From: Sweltsa coloradensis
Taxonomy: Eukaryota > Arthropoda > Insecta > Plecoptera > Chloroperlidae
NCBI GenBank assembly: GCA_024449915.1
Contig: JAMZAV010000792.1
Span: 62,001 to 126,000 of the forward strand
Reading direction: 5' to 3'
Length of the DNA stretch: 64,000 nucleotides
Every line of letters begins with the position of its first letter. The stretch's first letter is position 1. Below the pieces are notes generated by a model that was not told where the DNA came from, made no database searches, and saw only the letters and a list, made by a program, of their open reading frames with translations. Made by a program: the position numbers and the translations under genes. Below are positions 11,354 to 22,649 of this stretch, one piece after another.

Positions 11354-13811
11354 GTGAGCATTTAAACACTGCGAAAATAATTATATCTTCCTTAAATAAA
11401 TAATTTCGTTCCATAAAAGAACAGGTAATTATTTTTTTAAATGTTGTTTTTCGACATATATCACTGTTCTTTTACAATTACAATATTAACAAAACAATGA
11501 TGTAAAAGAACAGTGTAATGTCTAAAACACAATTTTAAATAAATAACTTAGTATTTAAAGTCTACTAGTTTATATTAAATATAAGCAGTGATTATTATTA
11601 TTAGCAGTGATATAAATAGTGATTTTTAAAGATTTTTACAATTTTGACGTAAATTAATTAGGATACATTTTTATTCTGACGTGGGAACCCTCCCAAAGAT
11701 AATTTTTCACTCTTTCGTGGACTTATTAGGTGTGGAGTGTTAGGATAGATAGTTGTAAGTGAATCTGTAAGGGTTACTTTTTCAAATTGGATTTTTATTT
11801 CAGTTAGGATTTACAAAAGGTCGATATCGAACTGAAGACATCCTGAACTAGGGTCTCGTACTTAACGTATGAGACACATCTATCGGATTCAAATGTAATA
11901 ATATTAATGTTTATTAAGTGGAAACACAAAGATATGATATAAGCATGAATTTATTTCATTTTATAAATATCGAGCACTTTAAAACATTAACGCCCTTACC
12001 AGAAGAAAGAAATGAGATTATTTTAATGGGACATAAAAGTCTAAATGTGAAAACTTAACTTTGAATATTCTTTTAGTTTTGAAATATTGCCGCGTATAAA
12101 AGTGAAGAAAGTGCGGGGGGAATAGCTGGCTACATTTCTAAACCAGTCTAAGTTAGAATGATGAAAGTGAATTAGTTTGAATTGCTCGAGCAAATGGGGC
12201 AGAGTGAAATATACGCAGGGTTTTGCGTAGAATAGACGGAACTCATATGAGTTCGTCGCGCGCAAAGTGATGAATTGCTGTCTCCCCGGGAGGAAATGTC
12301 ATCGCCGGAACTCCAAGTGACAACCATTATCTTCTGGCTTGATAACAAGAAGACTCGATGTTTATTTATAAAGTAATGTGTACGATAACAACAACTAAGC
12401 TAAGCTTTGTCTACGGTCACGTGTTTTCTCATTTCGGATGTGAATTTGATGTGATTTTTGTATATTTTATTGTAATTTCTAATTACAAAATAACGTACAC
12501 ATGTGATTGAGATAACCTTTTGCAACTTCCTCAGCATATCACAAACATATATAAAAATGGGTAATACAAAACAATTACATTACAATTTACGAGCACGATA
12601 AATGTATATTTGAAGTGCTCAAAAATACAATTCGTTAATTCAGATGATTCAATTCGTTGATATTGAAACCTTTATTATTCAAAGTTTTTCTCGATTCCCG
12701 AAAATTGTTAACGAATATAAGTTTTATAACCATACGCCTACATAACAAAACGGTTAATGAATCGTGATTTAAAATTTTCTCCAAAACTTTTTATATTGTA
12801 TTGTGTTCCAATTTACAATTTCATTACAACTCAGTATGCCCATTGATATGTTTCTAAAGACTTTTAACTTTAAAAAACGTGAAATATCAATCTTCAGTTT
12901 AAAACTTTTTAGAATTGTATAACTTTTTTTTCTATCGAGTTTCAAACTTTTCATAAAGTTTGTTATTAAAAGTGACCGTCGTGTGTTAAAACTCTGGAAT
13001 AAGAATAGTAGAATTTGTAGAAGGTAATTATTGTTGAGAGAGGTGCAACGTTCATTACTTGGTTGTCACTAACAACTTAAGAAGGTTTGAGTGAGTCCTG
13101 GTTACTAACGTTTACATAGTGCCATACTGCAATGTGGTTAAGCTTCTGAGCATGAGTGATAAGAACGTTTCATAATTCGTAAGGTTTCATAACTGTTTAC
13201 TTAGACTGTGATCGACAACCTTAAAGTACGAGAGGATGGGAAATTAAATCTTTATAATAGTTGTAAAAAAGTTTTACTCAGAGTAATTGTAGAGACAAGA
13301 AAGGAGAGAGAAGGAAGAAAGGGGCAAAGTTTAATCTTGGATAAAATATTTAGAAAAGTTTTGATTCATTCAGATTATTTCAGGTTGTGAGACTGGAAGC
13401 TTGATTTAATAATTGAGGACAAACTATTGAAACCTTTTTCACAGATTGATTCAGTTTGTGTAGACGGGACAGCTTGTTTAAATATATAACGTAGCGATGT
13501 CATCGAACCATATTCACGATTGATCCAGATTCCCAGATAATCCAGACATAATAAGGTGGATTTCTTTAAAATGCTAGGAAGGAAGTTAAAATATTTTTTA
13601 TTAAAGTTTAACAGAAAAGTTCTTGGTGGGTGTTTTCACCTTCTCTAGTCACACTTTTAAAAAGTTTTCTCAAGAGGTGGGAATTTTGCCAAACACAATC
13701 GTAATCGGGTAAATTATATTGCGTGCTTTGTAAAAATTCAATAACAAGCTTTGTAATGTCTAATTGATTTTTATCACGAAATCTTACTTAGTTTTGTTTG
13801 TGTTTCCATAG
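11354..13811. other. Putative leader intron
   Basis: AT-rich. An inverted repeat TGTTCTTTTACA/TGTAAAAGAACA (11464-11475 and 11502-11513) is the only clear structure. No coding was recognised. Confidence 0.35.
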
Positions 13812-14029
13812 TGACTCACTAAGATGCTGCCAAGAAGACGTTGCTGGCGTCGATAAAGAAACTCCCTACATAATGCAGCAATCTTCATTCTCCTCAACAG
13901 CCATGGCAACAATGTGTAACACAGCCATTCACGACGTCACACTCTTCTCTGACGGACAGTTACGTAAAAACCATCGAACATTATTCCCGAGAAGTTTTGA
14001 TTTCTAGTTTCGTCGTAAAGATCTATGTG
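13812..14029 (+). other. Candidate untranslated exon upstream of the GPCR
   Basis: A T-rich tract ending TTTCCATAG looks like a 3' splice site at 13811. The following 218 bases are less AT-rich than the flanks and end at ATGTG|GTGAGT (14030), a strong donor. The frame that is open from 13798 meets TAG at about 14005, so a coding role across the whole segment is unlikely. A 5' UTR exon of the GPCR gene is an inference from splice-like borders and position only. Confidence 0.22.
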
Positions 14030-15105
14030 GTGAGTTGGAAACTAGGACAACTTAGTTTCTCATCTTATTTCTTACATTTCCTGGAATTCATAGAAGTTTT
14101 CTTGAGAAATGCGTCATTTGTTCGTGAAATCTCTGGCGTTATCAGTGATTGCAGCGACAGAGACTACGCGAAGACGCGAATGAAGGACAGACAAAGGCCA
14201 TGTGGTGAAGTTGTTTTGTGATTCGAGACATAACTCTAATCGACCGTGCGGTACTCACATGTGAAGTTAAAACCAACAAGAATATTCCGAAAAAGAAAAA
14301 GACTTTTATTCAATTCCAGAGAAGCAATTTAAAATCTAATAGGTTTTATATTCAGATACTAACCGATTGACTGATAAAACATTGGTGTACAGTGAATTAA
14401 ATTATCTTCGTGTGTTATTACGTTAATAATTGACGCGCTCATAAAAATTCCAGCCACTACGAATATAATTTTAAACACAATTGTGATTGAAGCGGCAGAA
14501 ACGCAAAATTGGAAAATAAACGAACACTCGCGGCATAACTAGCACCGAAATACAACAATAATCAAACCATCTAGTCCATTGATTGTGTTTTATCATCAAC
14601 AAAACTTTTTCGCTATTTCACTGCAGAACGTAATCCAGAATCTTAAAAACTACATTTCCGTTGTAATTTTACATTTAAATTTATCCCGTTAATACCGAAC
14701 GACAGACGTAATACCGAGGTAATTTTCTTGTTAATTTATCATCAGTGTCAAAAGAATTTAACGGAGAAAACAAGAAATTAAGTCGGAATATCATAACATT
14801 CCCAGTGTTTATCTACCCACCTCCCATGACTCTATAGGGATTGTAAAAGTACACTATTGAAGACACACCCAAAAAGTCTACACTGTAAATAAAATACTTC
14901 AACATATATCATACATATTTTAATAATCGTTTCGTGTTTAAATTCATGTGAAAAATTAATGTTATCAACATATTATACAAAATCCATAATTATATTATAT
15001 CTGTTCACGTGTCTTTTCGTATATGTGTTTCGTATTTATTCATTGAAAGAATAAATAAATATAACACAACAGTGTAATAAGATTTACAAATAAGTGTAAT
15101 TTTTT

Positions 15106-15256
15106 AAATCTTCCCTCCGTTATTATATTTGAAAGTCGTGTAAAAAGTGTGACAACATCAAATTGGAGTGTTTATCTTTTGAATCTTCCCGCCGTTATAC
15201 ATAAAAGTGTGACGTCATCAAAGTAGTGCGTTCTCTTTCAAATCTCCCGCCGTAAG
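15106..15256 (+). promoter_or_regulatory. Duplicated promoter-proximal / 5' leader module of the GPCR gene
   Basis: Just upstream of the GPCR ATG, a block beginning AAATCTTCCCTCCGTTAT (15106) is repeated in diverged form at 15180 (GAATCTTCCCGCCGTTAT) and in short form at 15240 (AAATCTCCCGCCG). The first two units also share AAAAGTGTGAC..CATCAAA. In unit 2 this contains a full CRE palindrome TGACGTCA (15210-15217); in unit 1 the equivalent is TGACAACA. TTCCCGCC resembles an E2F-type site. A GTAAGT at 15252-15257 could be a donor. Whether the block is promoter or transcribed leader cannot be told from sequence. Confidence 0.4.
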
Positions 15257-15276
15257 TCGATCTCGCCACCGCCCCT

Positions 15277-15622
15277 ATGATTTCCGCCCTCGCCTCGGTC
15301 GCCGACAACTCCACCCTCTCCTACTTCTACAACCAGCTCAACTTCTCCTCGGAGAATGTCACCGGCATCGATGGCCCCGTGTTCCCTACCTACATCCGCA
15401 CGGCCTCCATGATAATATGCATCTTGATCATGGTGGTCGGGGTCGTGGGCAATGTCATGGTCCCGCTGGTGATTCTCAAGTCCAAGGACATGCGCAACTC
15501 CACCAACATCTTCCTCATCAACCTGAGCCTCGCGGACCTCCTAGTGCTGCTCGTCTGCACCCCCACGGTGCTCGTAGAGGTCAACTCAAGGCCGGAGACA
15601 TGGGTGCTGGGGCAGGAGATGT
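15277..15622 (+). CDS. ETHR: First coding exon of a neuropeptide GPCR, probably ecdysis-triggering hormone receptor
   Basis: This exon encodes 115 residues plus the first base of a split codon. It starts at an ATG (MISALAS...) and ends at T15622 before the donor GTGAGT, so residue 116 would be Cys (T|GY). The N-terminus has three N-glycosylation sequons (N11, N22, N27). TM1 spans about 42-67, with the class A GN motif (N59). An intracellular loop reads KSKDMRNSTN. TM2 spans about 77-100 with LSLAD (D87 = D2.50). ECL1 carries the conserved Trp (W109, ETWVLG), and Cys116 would form the TM3-ECL2 disulfide. From family knowledge, the TM2/ECL1 sequence CTPTVLVEVNSRPETWVLG is typical of insect ETHR, a Gq-coupled receptor for the moulting peptide ETH. 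The exon is far more GC-rich than its surroundings, as expected for a real exon. TM3-TM7 are not found in the window, so the gene is partial here. A related TRH/GHS-type or CNMamide-type receptor is the alternative; GPCR identity itself is near certain. Confidence 0.8.
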
Positions 15623-15628
15623 GTGAGT
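15623..15628 (+). other. Splice donor ending the GPCR exon
   Basis: GTGAGT follows ...GAGATGT. It is a near-consensus 5' splice site and leaves a phase 1 split Cys codon, which agrees with the Met-Cys before TM3 in this receptor family. Without splicing, the frame would run on through non-GPCR residues to a stop at about 15711. No matching acceptor followed by a TM3-like sequence was found to the end of the window. Confidence 0.8.
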
Positions 15629-17201
15629 ACACCACTTTATTTCTTACAAAACCATCGTTTCAATTCCAGCCTTCTTGCGCCCCGAATTATGTATATTTTT
15701 TTAACTCTTAACTCCTAACCGTAAAAAGAAACTATTTTTGTGTTTATTTGTTCTAATGTATCATTGTTTTGTGTAATAATATATATAAACAAGGTCTTGA
15801 AGAAACAGTAATGGAAACAGAGACCAATTATAGGTGTATTATTATATTGTTTTTTTCATTTCGCGCAACCTAATACTCTATTGGTCGCATCAGCGGAGAT
15901 TTCTGTAAAAACCCGCAATTAAAATAAAATTACTAATGGTTTACTTAATCGTATCGTAAGCGCGTCCGAGATCAACCAGTCAAGAAATAATTTATTCAAT
16001 CAGCTCATTAATCATTTAATTAATTATTATTATCTTCTTATTAGTAAAAAAATAGTTTCCAGACTAGCATTAACGAATAAACCATGACGCAATGTCAAAT
16101 TTGTTTTATTAAAATATCATTATCGGAGGATTTAAAAAATGATAAATTAATGAACAATAAATCAATCTGATGACCCATTAACTGTAACGATTTCAATATT
16201 GCCCTACGTCACTTGATATCGCAAAAGAAATATCAATATATTTCCGTATTCAATAAGCAAATGTGGTAATTCAACAACACATGATGCATTGAAGACTGCT
16301 TTAGACGCTGTAAGATGTTTAAAAAAAACATACTATCGGTCTACATCAAAGATATTGGAATAGTCTATAGCAGGTCGTCTATACAAACTTGTTCCTAAAA
16401 ACTCTGATCCGAAAGGAACCAGATGATTGACACTTTAATATGTTATTGATTTGTAACCAATCCCAAATAGTGTTAAACACAATAACGAACTGTCAATTTT
16501 AAACCGTTTGAAATATACATTCTCAGACGGAATATGAGTGTAAAGTAAGAGCTATTGTCGGCTCATCACAACTGTCTCAGTCAACGTTCAATATCTGTCA
16601 ATCCCAACGTTTAGAACCTCGATACCCGTCACTTAGACGCGGGAACATGTCTGAGTGGAAGCTATACCTGTTATTATGACGTCATTGTTAGAGCTTCGAG
16701 GCGTTATGACTGTCAGTTTTCAGACAATATCTTGGGTGGATCTCTGATAGGTGAAGAAGAAACTATGTATGAACGTCTTGTTACTGGCTCACTAGAGCCC
16801 ATTACAGGGAGTTCATAACTGACTTTGGAGAATTTCGTTCATGACCATAATAGTGAATGAAAGATGAAAATTCTGTAATGATGTGTGGGACGTTTTTTAA
16901 TTGTAAAGGCTAATTAGATATTCGCATATTGTGTTTGTGTGAAATATTTTGTAGATAGTGTAATAAGACTGTGAACGCTTTTAGCGTTGAAATGCGTACA
17001 CAAGCGATTTTCTTGGGATATAGTTTCGCAAACTATTTCAAAAATAGTACGTACATTCTCAATGATGATTTGATGATATTATATTGTAAATCTTTTTTCA
17101 ATAATATGAATTATATAAACACATAGAATTTTCAGTCTGCAGGTAAAAAACGCCACAACGGACAATAGGCGATTTTTAGAACCAACAGCGCCATTTATAT
17201 C

Positions 17202-17340
17202 GTGCACAAAGCATTGTGGGAGAAAGGGGTTTTATTAATGCCATATGCTCGGGTGTGTGGAGGACTGTGCCTCCCATGCACTCAGTCACGCAGTTTGCCA
17301 CACACCCGAGCGTGCCTTTCTCCCATAATGCTTTGCGCGC
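17202..17340. mobile_element. Foldback (palindromic) MITE-like element
   Basis: A 140-base imperfect palindrome. The outer arms are TGGGAGAAAGG (17217-17227) and CCTTTCTCCCA (17315-17325), extended by AAAGCATT/AATGCTTT. The inner arms are GCTCGGGTGTGTGG (17247-17260) and CCACACACCCGAGC (17298-17311), a perfect 14-bp match. Such a long near-hairpin is typical of a foldback transposon. The sequence TCCCATAATGCTTTGCG also resembles ZNF143/Staf binding sites, which may be coincidence. Confidence 0.7.
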
Positions 17341-17888
17341 GGTACGGAACCTGTGAATGATTTTTGAAAAACGTAAGTCAACTTATCTTTTTAATAAAGT
17401 ATAACTTAACATTGCAGTCATTATTTCTCTCAAAAGTGACCTTTCTTTAGCTAGATTCACCACGAACATTAAAAAGAAGAACTTGCAACCATATAATATT
17501 CTGCACAAACCAGTGCAGCTAAAACAGTGTCTTCATTGTAGTCGTTAAGCCTCAACAGTCAACAGCCAAGTTAAACGACTATGGTCTAGGGCAGAAATTA
17601 GATCGATGACCTAAAAGAAAAACGACCACAACGGATGGGTTCTCGTACAGCTAATGTAACACTTAAACTCCACGGCAGAATACGACGTGTTGGTGGAAAA
17701 ACTCACCAGTGAAAGCACTACCCCATTTAGAACTGTAAGGAAGCCATTCAGGAGTAGAACCTTTTAGTCACTTGATAACCATGCAGAAGTAAACTAGACT
17801 ACATACGAAATGTTTGCTTAATGTAGTTTATAATTAAATGTTTCCGACAAGCACGGTTAATGGAGTACCCAAAACAGTGAACGAAGCA

Positions 17889-18310
17889 AAGGACATGCGT
17901 TTTAGCAATTTTCTGTTCGTTCGCCTAATTTGCATCAGAGAATTGTTTGATTGATTGGATATTGCTTAACGTCTTATATTAGAGTTGTTTGAAATTTTGC
18001 ACAAATGTTAATGAATTGAAATTGTAGGGTTCTACAGTGGCACTTTTTGGAAAATAGTTTAAGGTGAATGCTACAAAAACAAATTGTTTTTTTAAATTTA
18101 AGATTTTCTTCAAAAGTCCGTAATTGACCATTTTCGTAAATTGGTTCCGTCTGACAAACAAATAAAGTTGATCATATACGACTGTAGGGCTGTCCATGTA
18201 TGCTTCCTTGACAACTATGTAAAGTTGCATAAACATAGGGTGCTTCCTGGCCGAGCGAACAGCTATTTGCTAAGTGCCAATTAAAAGTGTCTTTCCCTCT
18301 TAATCAACAG
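17889..18310 (+). repeat. Dispersed repeat, GGACATGCGTTTTAG family, copy 1
   Basis: This is the homologue of 22650-23010, with the same start (GGACATGCGTTTTAGCA, TGTTCGTTCG) and the same late block (AGGGCTGTCCATGTATGCTT, GACAACTATG). It is slightly longer because of an insertion containing GATTGATTGGATATTGC and TTAACGTCT, itself a motif seen in other repeats here. The class of element is unknown. Confidence 0.75.
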
Positions 18311-18399
18311 ATCGAGGAAGAAGAACTCAAAATTTAAATATTTCGCCGTTTGTTGATCTTAGGTTGGCGGTGAGGTCACCTCTTGTTCCTGCATTCAAC

Positions 18400-18490
18400 A
18401 TGGTGGAAGCGCCGGGTCATACATTTTTAAACTTTGGTCTCCTTTTTCCCCTCAGGGTCACCAAAAACATTATGCTCCATCCGTATCGTG
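18400..18490 (+). repeat. GGTGGAGGYGCCGGGT-family repeat fragment
   Basis: ATGGTGGAAGCGCCGGGT is followed by AAACTTTGGTCTCC..CCCCTCAGGGTCACCAAAAACATTATGCTCCATCC. It shares the opening motif with other copies, and the CCTCAGGGTCGCCAAAACAT block with 3021-3045. Confidence 0.6.
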
Positions 18491-19261
18491 GATCAATATG
18501 CTGACATAATTTGCTGTATAAACCGATTAGCAATAATTTAAAACTTAAGCATAATTTGTGTCTTAAAATGGCGACGCTACGAAATTGCCTTGCTCGTTAG
18601 TATATAGACAAACGGAGTAAATTCTTCCCTCGATTCAATATGTACACATTGTGCACGGGCAAACAAATATACTGGCACTTTATGGATTGATATTAGGCTG
18701 AAACAGAAACAATATCATTCTAAAGTTATATTTAAAGTTTGTCATTATTAATACAGCATTGTTAAATTACTCCCAAAACAACAAACGGGTTCTCAAATAT
18801 AGAGATAGATTTTGCGCCAGTCTGAACTTCTTGCATGAAAACTGAAAAATCACTCCTCCGCCCCTTTCAATGGACACAGTGCCAAATGCACCCTCAAACT
18901 GGATACGAAATCCTGATTGCGCACTGCTGCTGTAACGAGGGATTACTTTTAATCAACTCTACTATGTATCAAGGACCTTTTTTTTTCCTTGGACGTTGTC
19001 AATACAGGTCGTACGCGCACAACACATAAGATTGATTGATTGAATCAATTATTTACGACTTTTTTTATAGGTAGCGTTTAGGAATGTTCTTACTTCTAAC
19101 CTTAAAATGTAGGCCTAATACAATTTCACACAAAAAATTATCATATGCACATTACTACACTACTCAATGCCACTACACAAGTACTTTACGCACTACAAAA
19201 CGTTAAAACACAAATATGTTACACATAAATGTCACTTGCAACAATAAAGGTACTATGTCTT

Positions 19262-19345
19262 TGGTTTAATGTCCCCCACTGAAAATCAGTTATATGACTG
19301 AGTGGGTAGACTTTAAATACGAATTAATGTATTTATAGTCATCCA
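19262..19345 (+). repeat. Hairpin-tailed dispersed repeat end
   Basis: CCCACT-gaaaat-CAGT-tatatg-ACTG-AGTGGG folds into a two-part stem, followed by TAGACTTTAAATACGAATTAATG. The same hairpin and TAGACTCTAAATATGAATTTATTT tail recur at 41744 and 55230, and more loosely at 2587 and 43543. The conservation of pairing suggests a 3' structure recognised by a reverse transcriptase. Confidence 0.6.
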
Positions 19346-20754
19346 TCATTTTCATAAGGTTTAAATTTCAATACAAATATAATAATACAATCACAACAAC
19401 AATAACTTAATAATGTGAGTTCGGTGATAAATATTAATCACAGAATACGAGGATATTAGACAAAATTAGTCTATATTGCAACAATGGACGTATTTCATTC
19501 ATGAATTATTACATAAGACTTCAAGATATTGGTGAAGATATTTAAATGTTTCCTCCCGGATTTAGCCGAAGATGATCGTGTGAGTTCGTGTTCTGCTAAC
19601 AAGATATTGTTATTGTCTTTGTAAGGAAACTATATTTCGCGTACGAGGGAAGTTCTAATCGCGTTCTATAGTTTGAACTTCTTGCGTTGTAAACCCAGTT
19701 AGAACACAAATATAAGAATAGAGATGTTTGTACGAGCAGAAAAGTTTCGCTGAATCGCGAGTTGTAAAGTAACATTGTGGTTTACAATAAGTTGAGATTT
19801 TTCACCCAAACAATGTTGATTATTCTATGGATGACCAATGAGCATTGCATGGCAAGAGTATATTAGTATTGAGTTATCAATAATTATTAACGATAAAATT
19901 ACTTGAGTGATCATTGTGAACTTTCGAAAACTTCAAATTTTAAATTGTTTTTTTCAAATAAATGTATGCGTAATGCTTTTAGTGTAGTTTTCCAACTGCA
20001 CTACGATTCTGTTTCCGCAAGATAGTAATATTAACATTTTCTACCTTTTTAATGAGTCATTTTGTTTCTTATACAACATGTTTATTCGTCGGTAATAATT
20101 TAAGCTACAATCAAAAATAGATATTTTGTTTTCGTTAACCAAACATCGAAAATTTCCTATGCAGTTCAAATAACGTAGTTTTGTGATAAAATGCATTGTT
20201 ACAATCGCTTGTACACTTTATGATATATGTGGTTGCATATTTTATTGTCATACTCTTCTCTTTATTAAAATAAGTTTTGACGTTTATAATATCAAACCCT
20301 AGAAGCTGAGATTCGTAACAACTAACTCAATTTCATTTCAAAAGTTGTAAGTACAAATTTACATTTCCAAACTTAGCTCTAATCTGTTACCAAATGTAAC
20401 ACAGATGATTTCTCTTCGAAGCTCTCATTGCAAATTAATAATTAAGTCTTGTTTATTGAGCGTTACTTTTAACTCACTTACCAAAGTCACTGCTTTTCTC
20501 TGTACTCTGGCGAATTTTATAATGTCTTGATTAACTTGCGTACGATAATTACAATGTTGCCAAACAAATTTTAAATGTTTTTTTCGAGTTACTTATAAAC
20601 CCAATAAATTCGTAGTTTTTCACGGTTATTACATTTCATTGAGATATTACTAATGACTACTGATAAAGCACCAAACTCCGGACCATTTGCATCAAGAACA
20701 TAAATAACCTCAGTAAACAAACGAGCCAACTAATAATAGCGATCCGAGCACTTA

Positions 20755-21030
20755 CGACGTAGGTCGTTGCGAGCTGGTACTAGTACAAGGTAGGTCACAC
20801 CATGAACACATCGTGCCGGCTCCTTAGCACATCTCATACCCAATCGAATACCCCATTCATTACGTTTGTCAACGTTTCTCGTGGAACTAGCGTCACGTAG
20901 GTAGCTCCGGTGACCCTACACGTGTTACCGCAGCTCAGGGAGAGAAGTCACGATTACTGGTGGCGGGAGTCAAACCCACAGCATCACGAGGGCGAGTCGT
21001 GCGCTAGCACTTAGCCTACTAGAGAATCTA
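20755..21030 (-). repeat. tRNA-derived SINE copy (reverse)
   Basis: On the minus strand, TAGGCTAAGTGCTAGCGCACG (A-box-like, about 21020-21000) is followed at tRNA-like spacing by GCTGTGGGTTTGACTCCCGCC (B box GGTTTGACTCC, near 20971). A GC-richer body extends to about 20755. The A-box/B-box distance and T-arm pairing support a tRNA origin; the body is a SINE, not a tRNA gene. Confidence 0.65.
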
Positions 21031-21629
21031 ACTAGTTAGCAGATACTTATGATGATCGTCGCAAGCGTTTGGGGTATGAATGAAAGAATATTTCGCAGAA
21101 CGTGATTGATATGATTGTTGGCATGTTTCAATTTGTCTAGATTATCGTTCATTCGCCCGTGTATGAGTTTGCTAGTGACGTTTTAGCCCTGTTTTTAGCC
21201 CAATTATTTGAAAATACGACTGATTTTAAAATTATTCTTTACATAAGCTAAGATTCGTGTGTTAAATATCAAATTTTTTTAACACGCACGCAGCATTTAA
21301 TCATTTATTTATACCCATTTCAGTGAAAACGATAACGATTATACCCACGTCATATGTTACTTGTTGGTTACGTTTTTAAGACGAAAATCAATAAAACTTC
21401 AATTAAATGTGGTAAAAACTAAAAGTACTTACTTTTTTGTTTTTGTTTTTTTGTTTAGTGTAATCATTCATTATTTATCAAATACATTTTTTAAGGTGAA
21501 ATTGGCAACACATTTTTACATCTTTCATGTCATCTTTCATGTTCAAGTCATGGATTTTTGTCTCCCGAGCACTAGAGTTGGGAGGAAGCCCCCTTACTGG
21601 TTGTGCTGACTGTGTGGCTTAGTATGAAT

Positions 21630-21860
21630 GGTGTGTGACGTAACCTTGCTGATGATGACAACATGCATGCAGAATTTACTTCTTGCGTGGCCCTACCACA
21701 GGTTTGGTTATGTGTTGTGAGTTTTGTTTGCATGTAGTTGGCTGATTTTAAGTGACCACCATCCGCCTGATGAGTCCCAGAAGGATGAAACGCGTCGTGG
21801 ATTAAGGTAACAAACAACATTAAATTAGCTGCAGTTGTCATCAGCAGGTGAAAAGTTTTG
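21630..21860 (+). mobile_element. Retroelement remnant carrying the hammerhead
   Basis: The ribozyme is bracketed by related inverted segments: TTGCTGATGATGACAAC... at about 21646 and its reverse complement GTTGTCATCAGCAGGTG at about 21834. The enclosed 200 bases are less AT-rich than the flanks. No reverse transcriptase or GIY-YIG endonuclease coding was recognised. The element is probably a non-autonomous or 3'/LTR-like remnant of a Penelope-like element; this rests on the ribozyme type and is inference. Confidence 0.4.
21752..21811 (+). ncRNA. Type I hammerhead ribozyme motif
   Basis: All conserved boxes of a hammerhead ribozyme occur in order. Outer stem I GTGACC (21752-21757) faces GGTAAC (21806-21811), pairing at 5 of 6 positions, across an internal loop ACC/TAA. 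Inner stem I ATCCGC (21761-21766) pairs fully with GTGGAT (21797-21802), with one G-U pair. The core CTGATGA is at 21767-21773. Stem II GTCC/GGAT (21774-21777 / 21783-21786) has a 5-base loop and a G-U closing pair. GAAA follows at 21787-21790. Stem III is minimal (CGCG between A15.1 and U16.1). The expected cleavage site is after C21796 (GTC). A very short stem III is characteristic of hammerheads in Penelope-like and other small retroelements. Self-cleavage is predicted, not shown. Confidence 0.75.
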
Positions 21861-22392
21861 TTGCCCCTACTCTTCAGGCTGGGCTTTATGTTCTCTATGC
21901 TTTCCCAACCTGTCAACCCTTCTCCATTCTAAACTTTTACATCTTGAAATACAATACATTCAAAAAAAGTTCATGCAAATTCTCATTTGCTCTGTAGTCT
22001 CATTGAAACTTAACACTTTTCATTGCGATATTAATATATTTTAATTGATTGATATTAGGCTTAAATTCTCATATTAATTCCAAATAAATCTCCTAAGTCG
22101 GTAATAATTGTTAATATGCTTATGTCAGAATGAAACTATTGAGTTGTTCGTTCGAATGGAGCTTGAACCTCGGAAATACCTCTACTCTCCAAACAAATAT
22201 CCGTCCTACATGCTACGCGGTCGAGTGAATCAATGTGGATTAGCTGTTAGGTAGAAGCAAATACTTGTGATTCCCAACCACACAATCTGCCGCCGGACTT
22301 AGTAGACCTCACAGATTTATTACCTCATTAAAGCTCAGTGTTATATTGAAACCTACACAACGCACGTCTGATTAGCTCTCGAGCACCTCCAA

Positions 22393-22649
22393 GTTCTCTC
22401 TGTAGCGTGGAGGCTAGACCCCGCTGCAAGGTTCACCTAGCTTGCCATAGGCTCCTAGTTCTCTCTATAGCGTGGAGGCTAGACCCCGCTGCAAGGTTCA
22501 CCTAGCTTGCCATAGGCTCCTAGTTCTCTCTATAGCGTGGAGGCTAGACCCCGCTGCAAGGTTCACCTAGCTTGCCATAGGCTCCTAGTTCTCTCTATAG
22601 CGTGGAAGCCTAGACCCCGCTGCAAGGTTCACCTAGCTTGCCATAGGCA
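22393..22649. repeat. 65-bp minisatellite, about four copies
   Basis: Units start at 22393, 22458, 22523 and 22588 with GTTCTCTCT(G/A)TAGCGTGG and run to CATAGGCTCCTA. The period is 65 bases and the copies are almost identical. The first differs by G for A at the tenth base, and the last carries a one-base insertion near CGTGGAAGCC and ends with GGCAC instead of GGCTC. The high identity points to recent expansion. The array directly abuts the dispersed repeat that begins GGACATGCG. Confidence 0.95.

Noticed and set aside
15390..15635. Open frames on the opposite strand and in another frame over the GPCR exon
   Set aside because: They are shadows of the GC-rich exon. The + frame at 15277 has the GPCR motifs.
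22155..22240. tRNA-like SINE head on the minus strand (GGTTCAAGCTCC)
   Set aside because: The B box has an extra base and the A box is unclear, so it is too weak to annotate.
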